Below the pieces are notes generated by a model. It had not been told where the DNA came from. It did no database searches and saw only the letters and a list, made by a program, of their open reading frames with translations. The position numbers and the translations under genes were made by a program. This document shows, one piece after another, positions 1 to 6,268 of a stretch of DNA of 7,004 bases; the first letter of the stretch is position 1, and every line of letters begins with the position of its first letter. The stretch comes from an uncultured Bacilli bacterium. Lineage in GTDB: Bacteria; Bacillota_I; Bacilli_A; RF39; UBA660. Location of the stretch: contig CANQOE010000066.1 in the NCBI GenBank assembly GCA_947625315.1, positions 1 to 7,004 of the forward strand, given 5' to 3'.

Positions 1-764
1 AAGGTTTAGGAATGGCGGGGCTTAATTTTCCAAATAATGCTGATTATAAAGAAGAAGTAGCTAATAAAGATAATATCGCGCCTTTTGAATTTATTCCTTG
101 GGTTTTAACTCAATGTAGTGATATAAAAGAAGTTAAAAAATTATTAGCTAACTTAAATATTGCCAAAATTAATTTTAGTGAAGAATTAGTAGCTTCGCCT
201 CTACATTGGATTATTGCTGATAAAGATAGTTCTATTATTGTGGAATCCGTTAAAGATGGTTTAAAAATTTATGATAATCCATTAGGAGTTTTAACAAATA
301 ATCCGCCTTTTGATAAACAACTATTTAATTTAAATAATTATATGCATTTATCAATTGAACAACCAGTAAATACTTTTGCTAAAAATTTAGAATTAGATAT
401 TTATAGTCGCGGAATGGGAGCTTTAGGTTTACCAGGTGATTTATCATCAGCTTCAAGATTTGTCAAAGCAACTTTTACTAAAATGAATTCTTTAGCTAAA
501 GATAATGAAATGGAAAGTATAAGTCAATTTTTTCATATTTTAACTTCGGTAGAACAACAAAGAGGATGTGTTCATATGGGTGAAGATAAATATGAAATAA
601 CCATATATAGTTCTTGTTGTAATATGAATAGAGGAATATATTATTATACAACTTATGATAATCGCCAAATAACAGCAGTAGATATGCATAAAGAAAATTT
701 AGATGGTAGTGATTTAATAAGCTATGATTTAGTAAAAGAACAACATATTTATGAACAAAATTAA
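1..764 (+). CDS. Choloylglycine hydrolase family protein, bile salt hydrolase type (5' partial)
   Basis: Probably hydrolyses the amide bond of glycine- or taurine-conjugated bile salts; this Ntn-hydrolase family also includes penicillin V acylases. The reading frame is open to the left edge: codons from base 3 read GLG before the Met at 12, matching the family motif EKGLG-AGLNFP, so the Met at 12 is internal. About 75 N-terminal residues are missing, including the catalytic Cys2 that must be checked. Family active-site residues visible, counting from the Met at 12, are Asn5 in AGLNFP (Asn82 in the Clostridium enzyme), Asn96 in VLTNNP (Asn175) and Arg149 in SSASRF (Arg228). The GLPGD block and the C-terminal GIYYYTTYDN...AVDMHKENLDG block are also typical. 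The bile salt versus penicillin V assignment rests on overall resemblance recalled from known enzymes. No clear terminator follows; the SDR gene starts 57 bases downstream. Confidence 0.93.
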   Translation, partial: GLGMAGLNFPNNADYKEEVANKDNIAPFEFIPWVLTQCSDIKEVKKLLANLNIAKINFSEELVASPLHWIIADKDSSIIVESVKDGLKIYDNPLGVLTNNPPFDKQLFNLNNYMHLSIEQPVNTFAKNLELDIYSRGMGALGLPGDLSSASRFVKATFTKMNSLAKDNEMESISQFFHILTSVEQQRGCVHMGEDKYEITIYSSCCNMNRGIYYYTTYDNRQITAVDMHKENLDGSDLISYDLVKEQHIYEQN

Positions 765-808
765 ATAGAATAATTTCACATATTTAGGTTATAGTCATAA
801 TTTAATAT

Positions 809-815
809 GGGGAGG
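809..815 (+). promoter_or_regulatory. Ribosome binding site deciding the SDR start
   Basis: GGGGAGG with a six-base spacer to the ATG at 822. It overlaps the upstream in-frame ATG at 807, which therefore has no SD of its own and is unlikely to be used. Confidence 0.8.
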
Positions 816-821
816 ATTTAT

Positions 822-1742
822 ATGGATTATGATTATAAATTTGGCAATAAAGCTTATAAGTATTTTGGAGATATGGGAATAGAATTTAAAAAATTTAAAA
901 TTATAGCTCCTGAACAAGAGCAAGATATTCAACCTGGTAAAGAGTATTTAATGGAAACATTACCGATATTTGATAATCCTAATTATAAAGGCAGTGGTAA
1001 GTTAAAGAATAAAGTGGCTATTATTACTGGTGCTGATAGTGGACTTGGTCGGGCCGCCGCGGTAGCTTTTGTCAAAGAAGGAGCTAAAGTAGTTATACCT
1101 TATTTAAATGAAGATAAAGATGCTAATTTTACAAAAGAATATTTGGAAAAACTAGGTGGTGAATGTCTTTTAATTAAAGGAGATATTCAAGATAAAAGTT
1201 TTAGTAAACAAATAGTTAAAGAAACTTTAGATAGATTTGGCAAAATTAATATTTTAGTAAATAATGCCGGAGTTCAATATCAAAGTGATACTTTAGAATG
1301 TATTAGTGATGAACAGTTTGATAAAACTATGAAAGTAAATGTCTATGGTATGTTTTATTTAACAAAAGAAGTATTACCTTATTTACATAGTGGGGATTCT
1401 ATCATTAATTTAACAAGTGTAACAACTTTTTATGGAGAACCTCAATTAATTGATTATGTAACAACTAAAGGAGCTATTGTGGGCTTTACTAGAGCTTTGG
1501 CACGCAATTTAGCATTAAAAAATATTAGAGTAAATGCGATAGCTCCAGGTTTTTATTGGACACCACTCCAACCAGCTTGTTGGGTTAAAGAAAAAATTCC
1601 ATCACTAGGGGCAGATGCTGCGATGGCTCGAGGGGCTATGCCTTATGAATTAGCGCCAACTTTTGTCTTTTTAGCTAGTGATGATTCCAGTTATGTAACA
1701 GGTCAAGTACTTCATAATAATGGAGGACAAGTAATGGGTTAA
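822..1742 (+). CDS. SDR family NAD(P)-dependent oxidoreductase, YhdF/GSP39-like
   Basis: A short-chain dehydrogenase/reductase of 306 residues with a Rossmann fold, cytosolic. An N-terminal extension of about 60 residues ending in PGKEYLME...YKGSGKLKNKVAIITG is characteristic of the YhdF/YdaD (general stress protein 39)-like group. Visible motifs are the cofactor site TGADSGLG (69-76), NNAG (147-150), catalytic Ser199 in NLTSVT, and Tyr212/Lys216 in YVTTK, followed by RVNAIAPG. All catalytic positions are intact. I chose the ATG at 822 rather than the in-frame ATG at 807, because the SD GGGGAGG (809-815) lies six bases before 822 and overlaps the 807 codon. Substrate cannot be told from sequence. 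The adjacent bile salt hydrolase raises the idea of a hydroxysteroid dehydrogenase, but this subgroup is usually annotated as a general oxidoreductase. Confidence 0.93.
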   Translation: MDYDYKFGNKAYKYFGDMGIEFKKFKIIAPEQEQDIQPGKEYLMETLPIFDNPNYKGSGKLKNKVAIITGADSGLGRAAAVAFVKEGAKVVIPYLNEDKDANFTKEYLEKLGGECLLIKGDIQDKSFSKQIVKETLDRFGKINILVNNAGVQYQSDTLECISDEQFDKTMKVNVYGMFYLTKEVLPYLHSGDSIINLTSVTTFYGEPQLIDYVTTKGAIVGFTRALARNLALKNIRVNAIAPGFYWTPLQPACWVKEKIPSLGADAAMARGAMPYELAPTFVFLASDDSSYVTGQVLHNNGGQVMG

Positions 1743-1778
1743 GTATAAAACTTAACTTTTTAAATTTTTAAATATTAG

Positions 1779-1807
1779 TAGATATTAAAGAAGTTAAGTG
1801 ATATAAT
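1779..1807 (+). promoter_or_regulatory. Extended -10 promoter for the gene at 1836
   Basis: The -10 TATAAT (1802-1807) is preceded by TGA, making an extended -10. A weak -35, TAGATA (1779-1784, 4 of 6 consensus), lies 17 bases upstream. The predicted transcript start is near 1814, followed by the SD AGGAGG at 1822-1827. The 14-base string TTAAGTGATATAAT recurs at 2946-2959. Confidence 0.6.
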
Positions 1808-1835
1808 TAAAATGTCTTAATAGGAGGTTTAACTT

Positions 1836-2885
1836 ATGAATCAAGATAATTTAGAAAAAATAAAAAAGGAACTAGAACAAGAATTTGAAGAAAATGAAAA
1901 AAAGCTTGAAGTTTATAACGAAAGAGCTATTACAGCAGAGAATAATCAATTCAATTCCAAATTAGAATTATGGTCTTTGTTTGCGATTATTGCTTATATT
2001 ATTTTGTCTATTTTAGCTATAACAACTAATATATTTCCAAAATTGTTTATTCCCGGAATAATTCTGGGAGGCTCTTTGGTTAGTGGTCTTATAGGTAGTG
2101 CCATAATTATGAAAATAACTAAATTTAAAGAAAGATTAAAGTCTTTTAGTACGGCTAAAAATGAAAGAGAAAAATTAAGGGAAGAAATAAAGTATGCTAT
2201 AGAAATAGAAAAAACTAATAATAGAAATATGGCAATTAAGCAAACTCTGGATAATTTAGATTCTAAACAAGTATTAAGTTCATTTGCTAAAAATTATGAT
2301 ATTAGTTATACTGATACAGAAAATATTAAACTAAATAATCAAAAATTAGAAGAAATTCTTATTCAAAAATATCAAGAATTAGATTTATTATCTGCTAAAG
2401 AAGTTTTAGATAGGAAATTTAATAAATTTTTTCCAGTTAGAGATAAAATTGCTTCATCTTTAGTTAGTGGTCTTATATTTCTTATGGCTTTTGCTGGTCC
2501 TTTTATATTTGTTAAAGATATTATCAATATAAGTTTTTTAATAGTTCCTATAACATATGGGACAGGATTTTTAGTTTCTTTAGGTTACATTTTAAAAAGA
2601 AATAGGGATATTAAACAAATCTTTCAAAATATTGGTTATAATATAGGAGAAGATATTTTAGAAAATAAACAATTGGGAATTAGTTATGATGAACAAATCA
2701 AAAACAAAATAAAAGATATTAGTATTATTTCTACGCAATTGCAAGAAAATAAAATATTATTAGAATCAATTGAAGATAATAAACAAAAATTAATGCCAAC
2801 TAATGATTTTGTTGAAAGTCGACTTTTAGAGGAAGATAAATCTAAGTTAAATGAAGGTCCTTCATTAGTATTAAAAAAGAATTAA
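1836..2885 (+). CDS. Unrecognised four-helix membrane protein with coiled-coil segments
   Basis: I do not recognise a family. The 349-residue product has a charged, coiled-coil-like N-terminus (about 5-40, rich in Lys and Glu), a membrane hairpin (about 45-66 and 69-92), a charged helical middle section (about 95-200) with Glu/Lys-rich stretches, a second membrane hairpin (about 204-226 and 230-252), and a charged helical C-terminus (about 253-349). There is no signal peptide, so both termini are probably cytoplasmic. The two hairpins suggest an internal duplication. The string LVSGLI occurs at 81-86 and again at 209-214, encoded by an identical 15-base stretch. The start is well supported by AGGAGG (1822-1827) with an eight-base spacer. 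The gene has its own promoter and is followed by a terminator, so it looks monocistronic. A structural or scaffold role is possible, but nothing shows it. Confidence 0.85.
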   Translation: MNQDNLEKIKKELEQEFEENEKKLEVYNERAITAENNQFNSKLELWSLFAIIAYIILSILAITTNIFPKLFIPGIILGGSLVSGLIGSAIIMKITKFKERLKSFSTAKNEREKLREEIKYAIEIEKTNNRNMAIKQTLDNLDSKQVLSSFAKNYDISYTDTENIKLNNQKLEEILIQKYQELDLLSAKEVLDRKFNKFFPVRDKIASSLVSGLIFLMAFAGPFIFVKDIINISFLIVPITYGTGFLVSLGYILKRNRDIKQIFQNIGYNIGEDILENKQLGISYDEQIKNKIKDISIISTQLQENKILLESIEDNKQKLMPTNDFVESRLLEEDKSKLNEGPSLVLKKN

Positions 2886-2894
2886 TTATAATTT

Positions 2895-2921
2895 AAAATG
2901 GAGTTTAATGCTTCATTTTTT
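2895..2921 (+). terminator. Rho-independent terminator after the 1836 gene
   Basis: A stem AAAATGGAG / CTTCATTTT (2895-2903 with 2911-2919, one G-U pair) has a seven-base loop and ends in a run of six T (2916-2921). It lies 10 bases after the stop codon. Confidence 0.7.
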
Positions 2922-2930
2922 AATTTGATA

Positions 2931-2959
2931 TTTATGTTTAGATTTTTAAGTGATATAAT
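2931..2959 (+). promoter_or_regulatory. Extended -10 promoter for the VanZ-like gene
   Basis: TGA followed by TATAAT (2954-2959) forms an extended -10. The -35 region (TTTATG, 2931-2936, 17-base spacer) is poor, which is common for extended -10 promoters. It shares TTAAGTGATATAAT (2946-2959) with the promoter at 1794-1807. Confidence 0.55.
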
Positions 2960-2981
2960 AATTAGAGAAAGTTGAATAGCT

Positions 2982-3593
2982 ATGAAAAATATTTTATTAG
3001 GAAGTTCGTTAATTAGTCAGTTTTTACAAGTCTTACCAATTTCTATAATTGGGGGGTTAATATATTTAATTATTCGGATTAGATACCTAGAGAAAAATAA
3101 TAAACAAATAATAATAAGAAATGAAATATTATATTTAATCTTTGGGTGTTATATAATTGGTTTAATAAGTTTAGTTTTAGTTCCTAATAACTTTTGGAGT
3201 TCAGTATGGTTTTATATATTTAATGGTTATTCTTCCAATATTATGGGGTCTTTATTTAGTTTTAAATTTAGCTTTAAATCTAGATTATATCTTTATTTAA
3301 TAGGAAAGTTAAAATTAGGGCCTTGGACAAAATTAATGATATTAGGAAATGTTTTAATGTTTGTACCTATGGGAATATTACTGCCTTTAATTAAAGAAAA
3401 TATTAGGAATAAAAAAATAATTATATTAGGAATATTGATACCTTTAGTTATAGAACTTATTCAACCTTTTATAGGTAGAGAATTTGATATAGATGATATT
3501 TTTTTAAATTTTATGGGAATTATTTTAGGATATATAATATACAAGTTAATAATAAAAATTGAAGTTTTAATATTTAAAAAAGAAATTAAATAG
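2982..3593 (+). CDS. VanZ family membrane protein
   Basis: An integral membrane protein of 203 residues with about five hydrophobic segments (near 11-33, 48-67, 117-137, 145-163 and 172-192). The family signature is in the C-terminal half: NVLMFVPMGILLPL (about 123-136), then ELIQPFIGREFDIDDIFLN (about 158-176) and a Gly-containing last helix. This matches the VanZ pattern of an acidic IDD motif between the last two helices. VanZ is known for low-level teicoplanin resistance in enterococci, but most relatives have no proven role, so no resistance phenotype should be inferred. The SD is weak (AGAGAAAG, 2964-2971, ten bases before the ATG), so translation may be modest. The stop lies 28 bases before the next gene and no terminator separates them, so read-through is possible. 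Confidence 0.88.
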   Translation: MKNILLGSSLISQFLQVLPISIIGGLIYLIIRIRYLEKNNKQIIIRNEILYLIFGCYIIGLISLVLVPNNFWSSVWFYIFNGYSSNIMGSLFSFKFSFKSRLYLYLIGKLKLGPWTKLMILGNVLMFVPMGILLPLIKENIRNKKIIILGILIPLVIELIQPFIGREFDIDDIFLNFMGIILGYIIYKLIIKIEVLIFKKEIK

Positions 3594-3601
3594 TTTATAA
3601 T
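3573..3601 (+). promoter_or_regulatory. Possible promoter for the thioredoxin-like lipoprotein operon
   Basis: TATAAT (3596-3601) lies 17 bases after TTTAAA (3573-3578, 4 of 6 consensus). There is no extended TG. It overlaps the end of the VanZ-like gene, and in such AT-rich DNA it could be a chance match. If used, the transcript would begin at about 3608, exactly at the SD AAGGAG (3608-3613). Confidence 0.4.
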
Positions 3602-3621
3602 ATATTTAAGGAGTATGGTTT

Positions 3622-4314
3622 ATGAAAAAGAAAATATTATTTATATTATTAATTGGGTTTTGTTTTTTAGCTTTAGCTAGTTGTAGTAAAAAAGAAAATA
3701 ATGAGGTTTTAAGTGATGCTTTAAAGTTTAAAGAAGAATATGAAAAATTAAATGGAGCTAAAAATAGTTCCAATAAAGAACATAGAACATTATCAATATC
3801 AGAAGATAATCCTTTTGTATATGCAACAAGTAAAGACATTGTGGATATGGTTGATAATAAAGGAACTTTTTATGTCTATTTTGGATCTAGTTATTGTCCA
3901 TGGTGTCGCAGTGTAATGGAAGAATTTATTAAAGTGGCTAAAGAACAAAATATTGCTAAAGTTTATTATGTGGATATTTGGGATGGCGATCATGTAGAAA
4001 TTCTTCGGGATACTTATACATTAGATAAAAATAATAAGCTTGTTTTAAGTAAAGAAGGGGGAGAATATTATCAAGATATTTTACAACGCTTTGATAATGT
4101 TTTAAGTGATTATACTTTAACTGATAGTAAAGGCAAAACAGTTAAAGTAGGCGAAAAAAGAATATTTGCTCCGAATTTTATCTATGTAGAAGAAGGAGTT
4201 GCTAAAAAAATAACAGAAGGTATAAGTAGTAAGCAAAAAGATTCACGAGAAGAATTAACAGAAGAAATCTTAAAAGATGAAAATAAAATGTTTAAGGAAT
4301 TTTTTGAAGATTAA
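3622..4314 (+). CDS. Thioredoxin-like lipoprotein with CPWC active site
   Basis: A predicted membrane-anchored extracytoplasmic thiol-disulfide protein of 230 residues. The N-terminus is a lipoprotein signal: MKKK, a hydrophobic core (about 5-19), then the lipobox LASC with Cys21 as the lipidated residue. After a charged linker (about 22-70), a thioredoxin-like fold begins: GTFYVYFGSSYCPWCRSV carries the redox pair Cys92/Cys95 (CPWC), followed by VYYVDIWDGD. APNF at about 183-186 sits where thioredoxins have their cis-Pro (Pro184), and FIYVEEGV follows as the next strand. A long insertion (about 125-178) separates these parts. It could be an oxidase, a reductase or a bacteriocin-type disulfide protein; the motif does not decide. 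The SD AAGGAG (3608-3613) is eight bases from the ATG. It is co-transcribed with the metal-binding gene 12 bases downstream, whose SD overlaps this gene's stop. Confidence 0.9.
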   Translation: MKKKILFILLIGFCFLALASCSKKENNEVLSDALKFKEEYEKLNGAKNSSNKEHRTLSISEDNPFVYATSKDIVDMVDNKGTFYVYFGSSYCPWCRSVMEEFIKVAKEQNIAKVYYVDIWDGDHVEILRDTYTLDKNNKLVLSKEGGEYYQDILQRFDNVLSDYTLTDSKGKTVKVGEKRIFAPNFIYVEEGVAKKITEGISSKQKDSREELTEEILKDENKMFKEFFED

Positions 4315-4326
4315 GGAGAAAAGAAA

Positions 4327-4530
4327 ATGGCTGAGATTACTTTGAATGTGGAAGGTATGCATTGTGAAGGCTGTGAAAAGCGAATTATAAATGGTTTATC
4401 TTTAATCGAAAATGTTAAAGAAGTAAAAGCTAATCATGAAGAAAAAATAGTCAATGTAAAATATCAAGAACCATTAAATTTAGAGTTAGTTAAAGAAAAG
4501 TTAGTTGATTTAGGTTTTGAAGTCAATTAA
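4327..4530 (+). CDS. CopZ-like heavy-metal-associated (HMA) domain protein
   Basis: A single-domain HMA protein of 67 residues with the usual length of a CopZ-type chaperone. The binding motif GMHCEGCE (10-17) supplies Cys13 and Cys16, the pair that binds Cu(I) or similar soft metals in this beta-alpha-beta-beta-alpha-beta fold. It has no signal peptide, so it is cytosolic. The family normally delivers copper to a P-type ATPase or a CsoR/CopY regulator; neither is in this window. The SD AAGGAG (4313-4318) overlaps the stop codon of the lipoprotein gene and has an eight-base spacer to the ATG, so translational coupling is likely. The final codons form the left arm of the operon's terminator. 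Metal specificity is inferred from the family only; zinc or mercury cannot be excluded. Confidence 0.93.
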   Translation: MAEITLNVEGMHCEGCEKRIINGLSLIENVKEVKANHEEKIVNVKYQEPLNLELVKEKLVDLGFEVN

Positions 4531-4538
4531 CTTTTTTT
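4496..4538 (+). terminator. Strong rho-independent terminator overlapping the CopZ-like gene's end
   Basis: A 13-bp stem, AAAAGTTAGTTGA (4496-4508) with TCAATTAACTTTT (4523-4535), has one G-U pair and a 14-base loop, and runs into seven T (4532-4538). The TAA stop (4528-4530) lies inside the right arm. It ends the two-gene operon. Confidence 0.82.
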
Positions 4539-4577
4539 AAATTATTTTATAATAAAAGCTACCAAGTCATTTTTTAG

Positions 4578-4606
4578 TTGACGTTAAAAAGATTATTTGA
4601 TATTAT
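4578..4606 (+). promoter_or_regulatory. Near-consensus promoter for the gene at 4624
   Basis: TTGACG (4578-4583) and TATTAT (4601-4606) are separated by 17 bases, and TGA before the -10 gives an extended -10. Each hexamer matches 5 of 6 consensus bases. The SD AGGTGG (4613-4618) starts six bases after the -10, so the leader would be about 11 bases. Confidence 0.8.
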
Positions 4607-4623
4607 GAGTGTAGGTGGTATAA

Positions 4624-4974
4624 ATGGAAAAAGTTTTAGAATTAAATGAAAATGATGAATTAGTAATTATCAATAAGAATACTAAAAAATGTGTAGGAAC
4701 TTTGAGATTAGGAACTAATACCTTAGAGTTAGAAGAAAATAATCCTAATGTTAAGCAATATTATGAGATTAAAAATATTGATATGAGTACTTTAAAGTGT
4801 TATGAATATTTAAATGATTTTATTAATAATTGTGATGTTGATAGTATGCCGGATAATTTGTGGAAACATTTTAATAAAATTTATGAATATTTTTATGAAA
4901 AAGTTATGGGAAATAGTGAAGATAATGTAATAAGTAGAGATTTACAATGGGTTATTAAATATGAAAAGAGTTAA
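4624..4974 (+). CDS. Unrecognised small soluble protein, 116 residues
   Basis: I do not recognise a family. The product is hydrophilic and acidic, with no signal peptide or membrane helix, so it is probably cytosolic. The first 40 residues alternate hydrophobic and polar residues (VLELN, LVIINK, CVGTLRLGTNTLEL), suggesting beta strands. The rest looks helical and aromatic-rich (YYEIKN, YEYLNDFINN, LWKHFNKIYEYFYEKV). There are three cysteines (about 23, 59 and 70) but no CxxC motif. The ATG is well supported by AGGTGG (4613-4618) at a five-base spacer and by a near-consensus promoter just upstream. It lies between two well-defined promoters and no terminator follows, so it may be expressed alone or read through into the gene at 5025. 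Confidence 0.78.
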   Translation: MEKVLELNENDELVIINKNTKKCVGTLRLGTNTLELEENNPNVKQYYEIKNIDMSTLKCYEYLNDFINNCDVDSMPDNLWKHFNKIYEYFYEKVMGNSEDNVISRDLQWVIKYEKS

Positions 4975-4978
4975 AATA

Positions 4979-5007
4979 TTGAATTATGAATGTTTATTTG
5001 ATACAAT
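4979..5007 (+). promoter_or_regulatory. Promoter for the gene at 5025
   Basis: TTGAAT (4979-4984), a 17-base spacer and TACAAT (5002-5007) preceded by TGA (extended -10). The SD AGGTGA (5014-5019) begins six bases after the -10, giving a leader of only about 11 bases. Confidence 0.65.
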
Positions 5008-5024
5008 GTTGATAGGTGATTTAA

Positions 5025-5477
5025 GTGATAACTAATAAAGAAAAAAAGTCATTAGCTATATTTTTGGGAATTATTATATTAATAATTTTGGCAATTACTA
5101 TTTTTATGGTTTTTCATGTTTTAAGTATATCAAAAATTAAATATCCTTATGTTCAAGAATATATTGTAGGTACTGGTAATATTAAAGGGAAAGTAGATGT
5201 TGAATATTTTAAAAAGTATGGAGATGCTTTTGAAATAGGGGCTACTAAAGAAGGTTTTGCTGTATTTAAAAATCCTAAGTTAGCTTTTAAAACTTTAAAA
5301 AAACAATTTAAAGATGAAATAAAAGAAATAAAGAAAGAGTATGATTTAGGAAATTTATCCCAATTAAATTATGATGAATATGTTGCGGCTTTAAGAGCTG
5401 ATGGAAGTTATAGTCCTGTATATCATATATTAAATATATATGAAAATAGTTTTGAAGAAATGGTTAGCTATGAATAA
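5025..5477 (+). CDS. Unrecognised membrane-anchored protein, left paralogue of the flanking pair
   Basis: A 150-residue protein that starts with GTG (5025), supported by the SD AGGTGA (5014-5019) at a five-base spacer. It has a short Lys-rich N-terminus, one hydrophobic helix (about 10-34), and a charged domain of about 115 residues, probably extracytoplasmic. It lacks a lipobox and a clear cleavage site, so the helix is probably an anchor. It is clearly related to the minus-strand product at 6727-6269: both have a Lys-rich start, one helix, QEYI, then FKNPxLAF (81-88 here), a Lys/Glu helix, SQxN (112-115) and ILNIYxNSF (135-143) in the same order. Family and function are unknown to me. The CPBP protease gene follows after 48 bases, without a clear terminator between. 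Confidence 0.85.
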   Translation: MITNKEKKSLAIFLGIIILIILAITIFMVFHVLSISKIKYPYVQEYIVGTGNIKGKVDVEYFKKYGDAFEIGATKEGFAVFKNPKLAFKTLKKQFKDEIKEIKKEYDLGNLSQLNYDEYVAALRADGSYSPVYHILNIYENSFEEMVSYE

Positions 5478-5510
5478 AATTTATTTTTAATAATAATACT
5501 GTTATTTTAT

Positions 5511-6234
5511 ATGGTAAGTGAAAATATGAATTTAAAAGCAAAAAAATATTTATTTATCACTTTTGGAATAAGTTGGATAAGTTGGTTAATAGTTATTTTA
5601 TTAAGGCAATTTTGTTTAGCTAAATATCCAGATTTTTTAAGTGGTTTGATAGGAATTATTGTGACTCTAGGACCTACTATCGCGGCCATTATAATGCTAG
5701 ATAAACGAAAAAATTTAAAAAACATCTTTCATTTTATATTTAATAAAAAAGAAAAAACATATTTTTATTTAACTCTTTTTAGTATTATTTTAATTTTAAG
5801 TTTTGGTATTATTGGGACTTATAATAAAGAAATACCCCTTTACTTTATAATTTATCTTTTGGAGGAGGTTTTGAAGAATTAGGATGGCGAGGAGTATTAC
5901 AACCTAATTTAGAAAAAAGCATTCCTTTATTGTTAGTGCTTTAATTACCGGGATTATATGGGGACTGTGGCATGCTCCACTTCAAATAATTCAAGGATAT
6001 GCTTTATTTGACCTTAGTTTTTTTCCATTTATGTTGGGAATAATTATGTTTAGTATTTTTTTAGCTTATATTTATAAAAAAACAAATTCAGTATTTTGTT
6101 GTGCTTTTTTCCATAGTTTATATAATACTTTAACAACTATTTTTATAACTAATATTGGTTCATTAATTATAGAATTATTACTCGCATTATTATGTATAGT
6201 TTTATATTATAATGAAAAAATAAAAAGTAAATAA
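5511..6234 (+). pseudogene. CPBP family intramembrane metalloprotease, two frameshifts
   Basis: CPBP (Abi/CAAX-like) proteases cleave within membranes. Three successive frames are needed. Fragment 1 (5511 to about 5860) has three membrane helices, including GISWISWLIV and GPTIAAIIM. Fragment 2 (about 5861-5928) has GGGFEELGWRGVLQP with the motif-1 Glu-Glu and Arg. Fragment 3 (about 5929-6234) has ITGIIWGLWHAPL (motif-2 His) and FFHSLYN (motif-3 His and Asn). Each junction is consistent with one missing T, in the T runs at 5857-5860 and 5926-5928. With both restored the product would have 241 residues, a normal family length. All catalytic motifs are intact, so decay is recent or the gaps are sequencing errors. 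As read, translation stops at 5880, before motif 1. The ATG at 5526 may be the real start (weak SD AAGTGA, 5516-5521); the ATG at 5511 has no SD. Confidence 0.88.
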
Positions 6235-6242
6235 GTACGAGA

Positions 6243-6262
6243 ATATGTTAAGTTTAACATAT
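6243..6262. terminator. Palindrome between convergent genes, possible bidirectional terminator
   Basis: ATATGTTAA (6243-6251) is followed after two bases by its exact complement TTAACATAT (6254-6262). It lies between the stop of the CPBP gene (6234) and that of the opposing gene (6269). Neither side has a real T run, so terminator function is a guess from position. Confidence 0.35.
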
Positions 6263-6268
6263 AATTAG

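Noticed and set aside
807..821. SDR start at the ATG at 807
   Set aside because: The SD GGGGAGG overlaps this codon and is correctly spaced for the ATG at 822.
3606..3839. Minus-strand open frame of 77 codons opposite the lipoprotein gene
   Set aside because: It lies antisense to a well-supported gene and has no recognisable domain. It is a shadow of the AT-rich coding strand.
3799..3993. Minus-strand open frame of 64 codons
   Set aside because: It is antisense to the CPWC region of the lipoprotein and has no family resemblance.
5507..5725. Minus-strand open frame of 72 codons
   Set aside because: It is antisense to the first part of the CPBP gene, whose own translation shows family motifs.
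5857..5928. Programmed -1 frameshifting in the CPBP gene
   Set aside because: Both shifts have the right direction, but neither site fits the X XXY YYZ slippery pattern, no stimulatory structure is evident, and two successive events in one small gene are unlikely.
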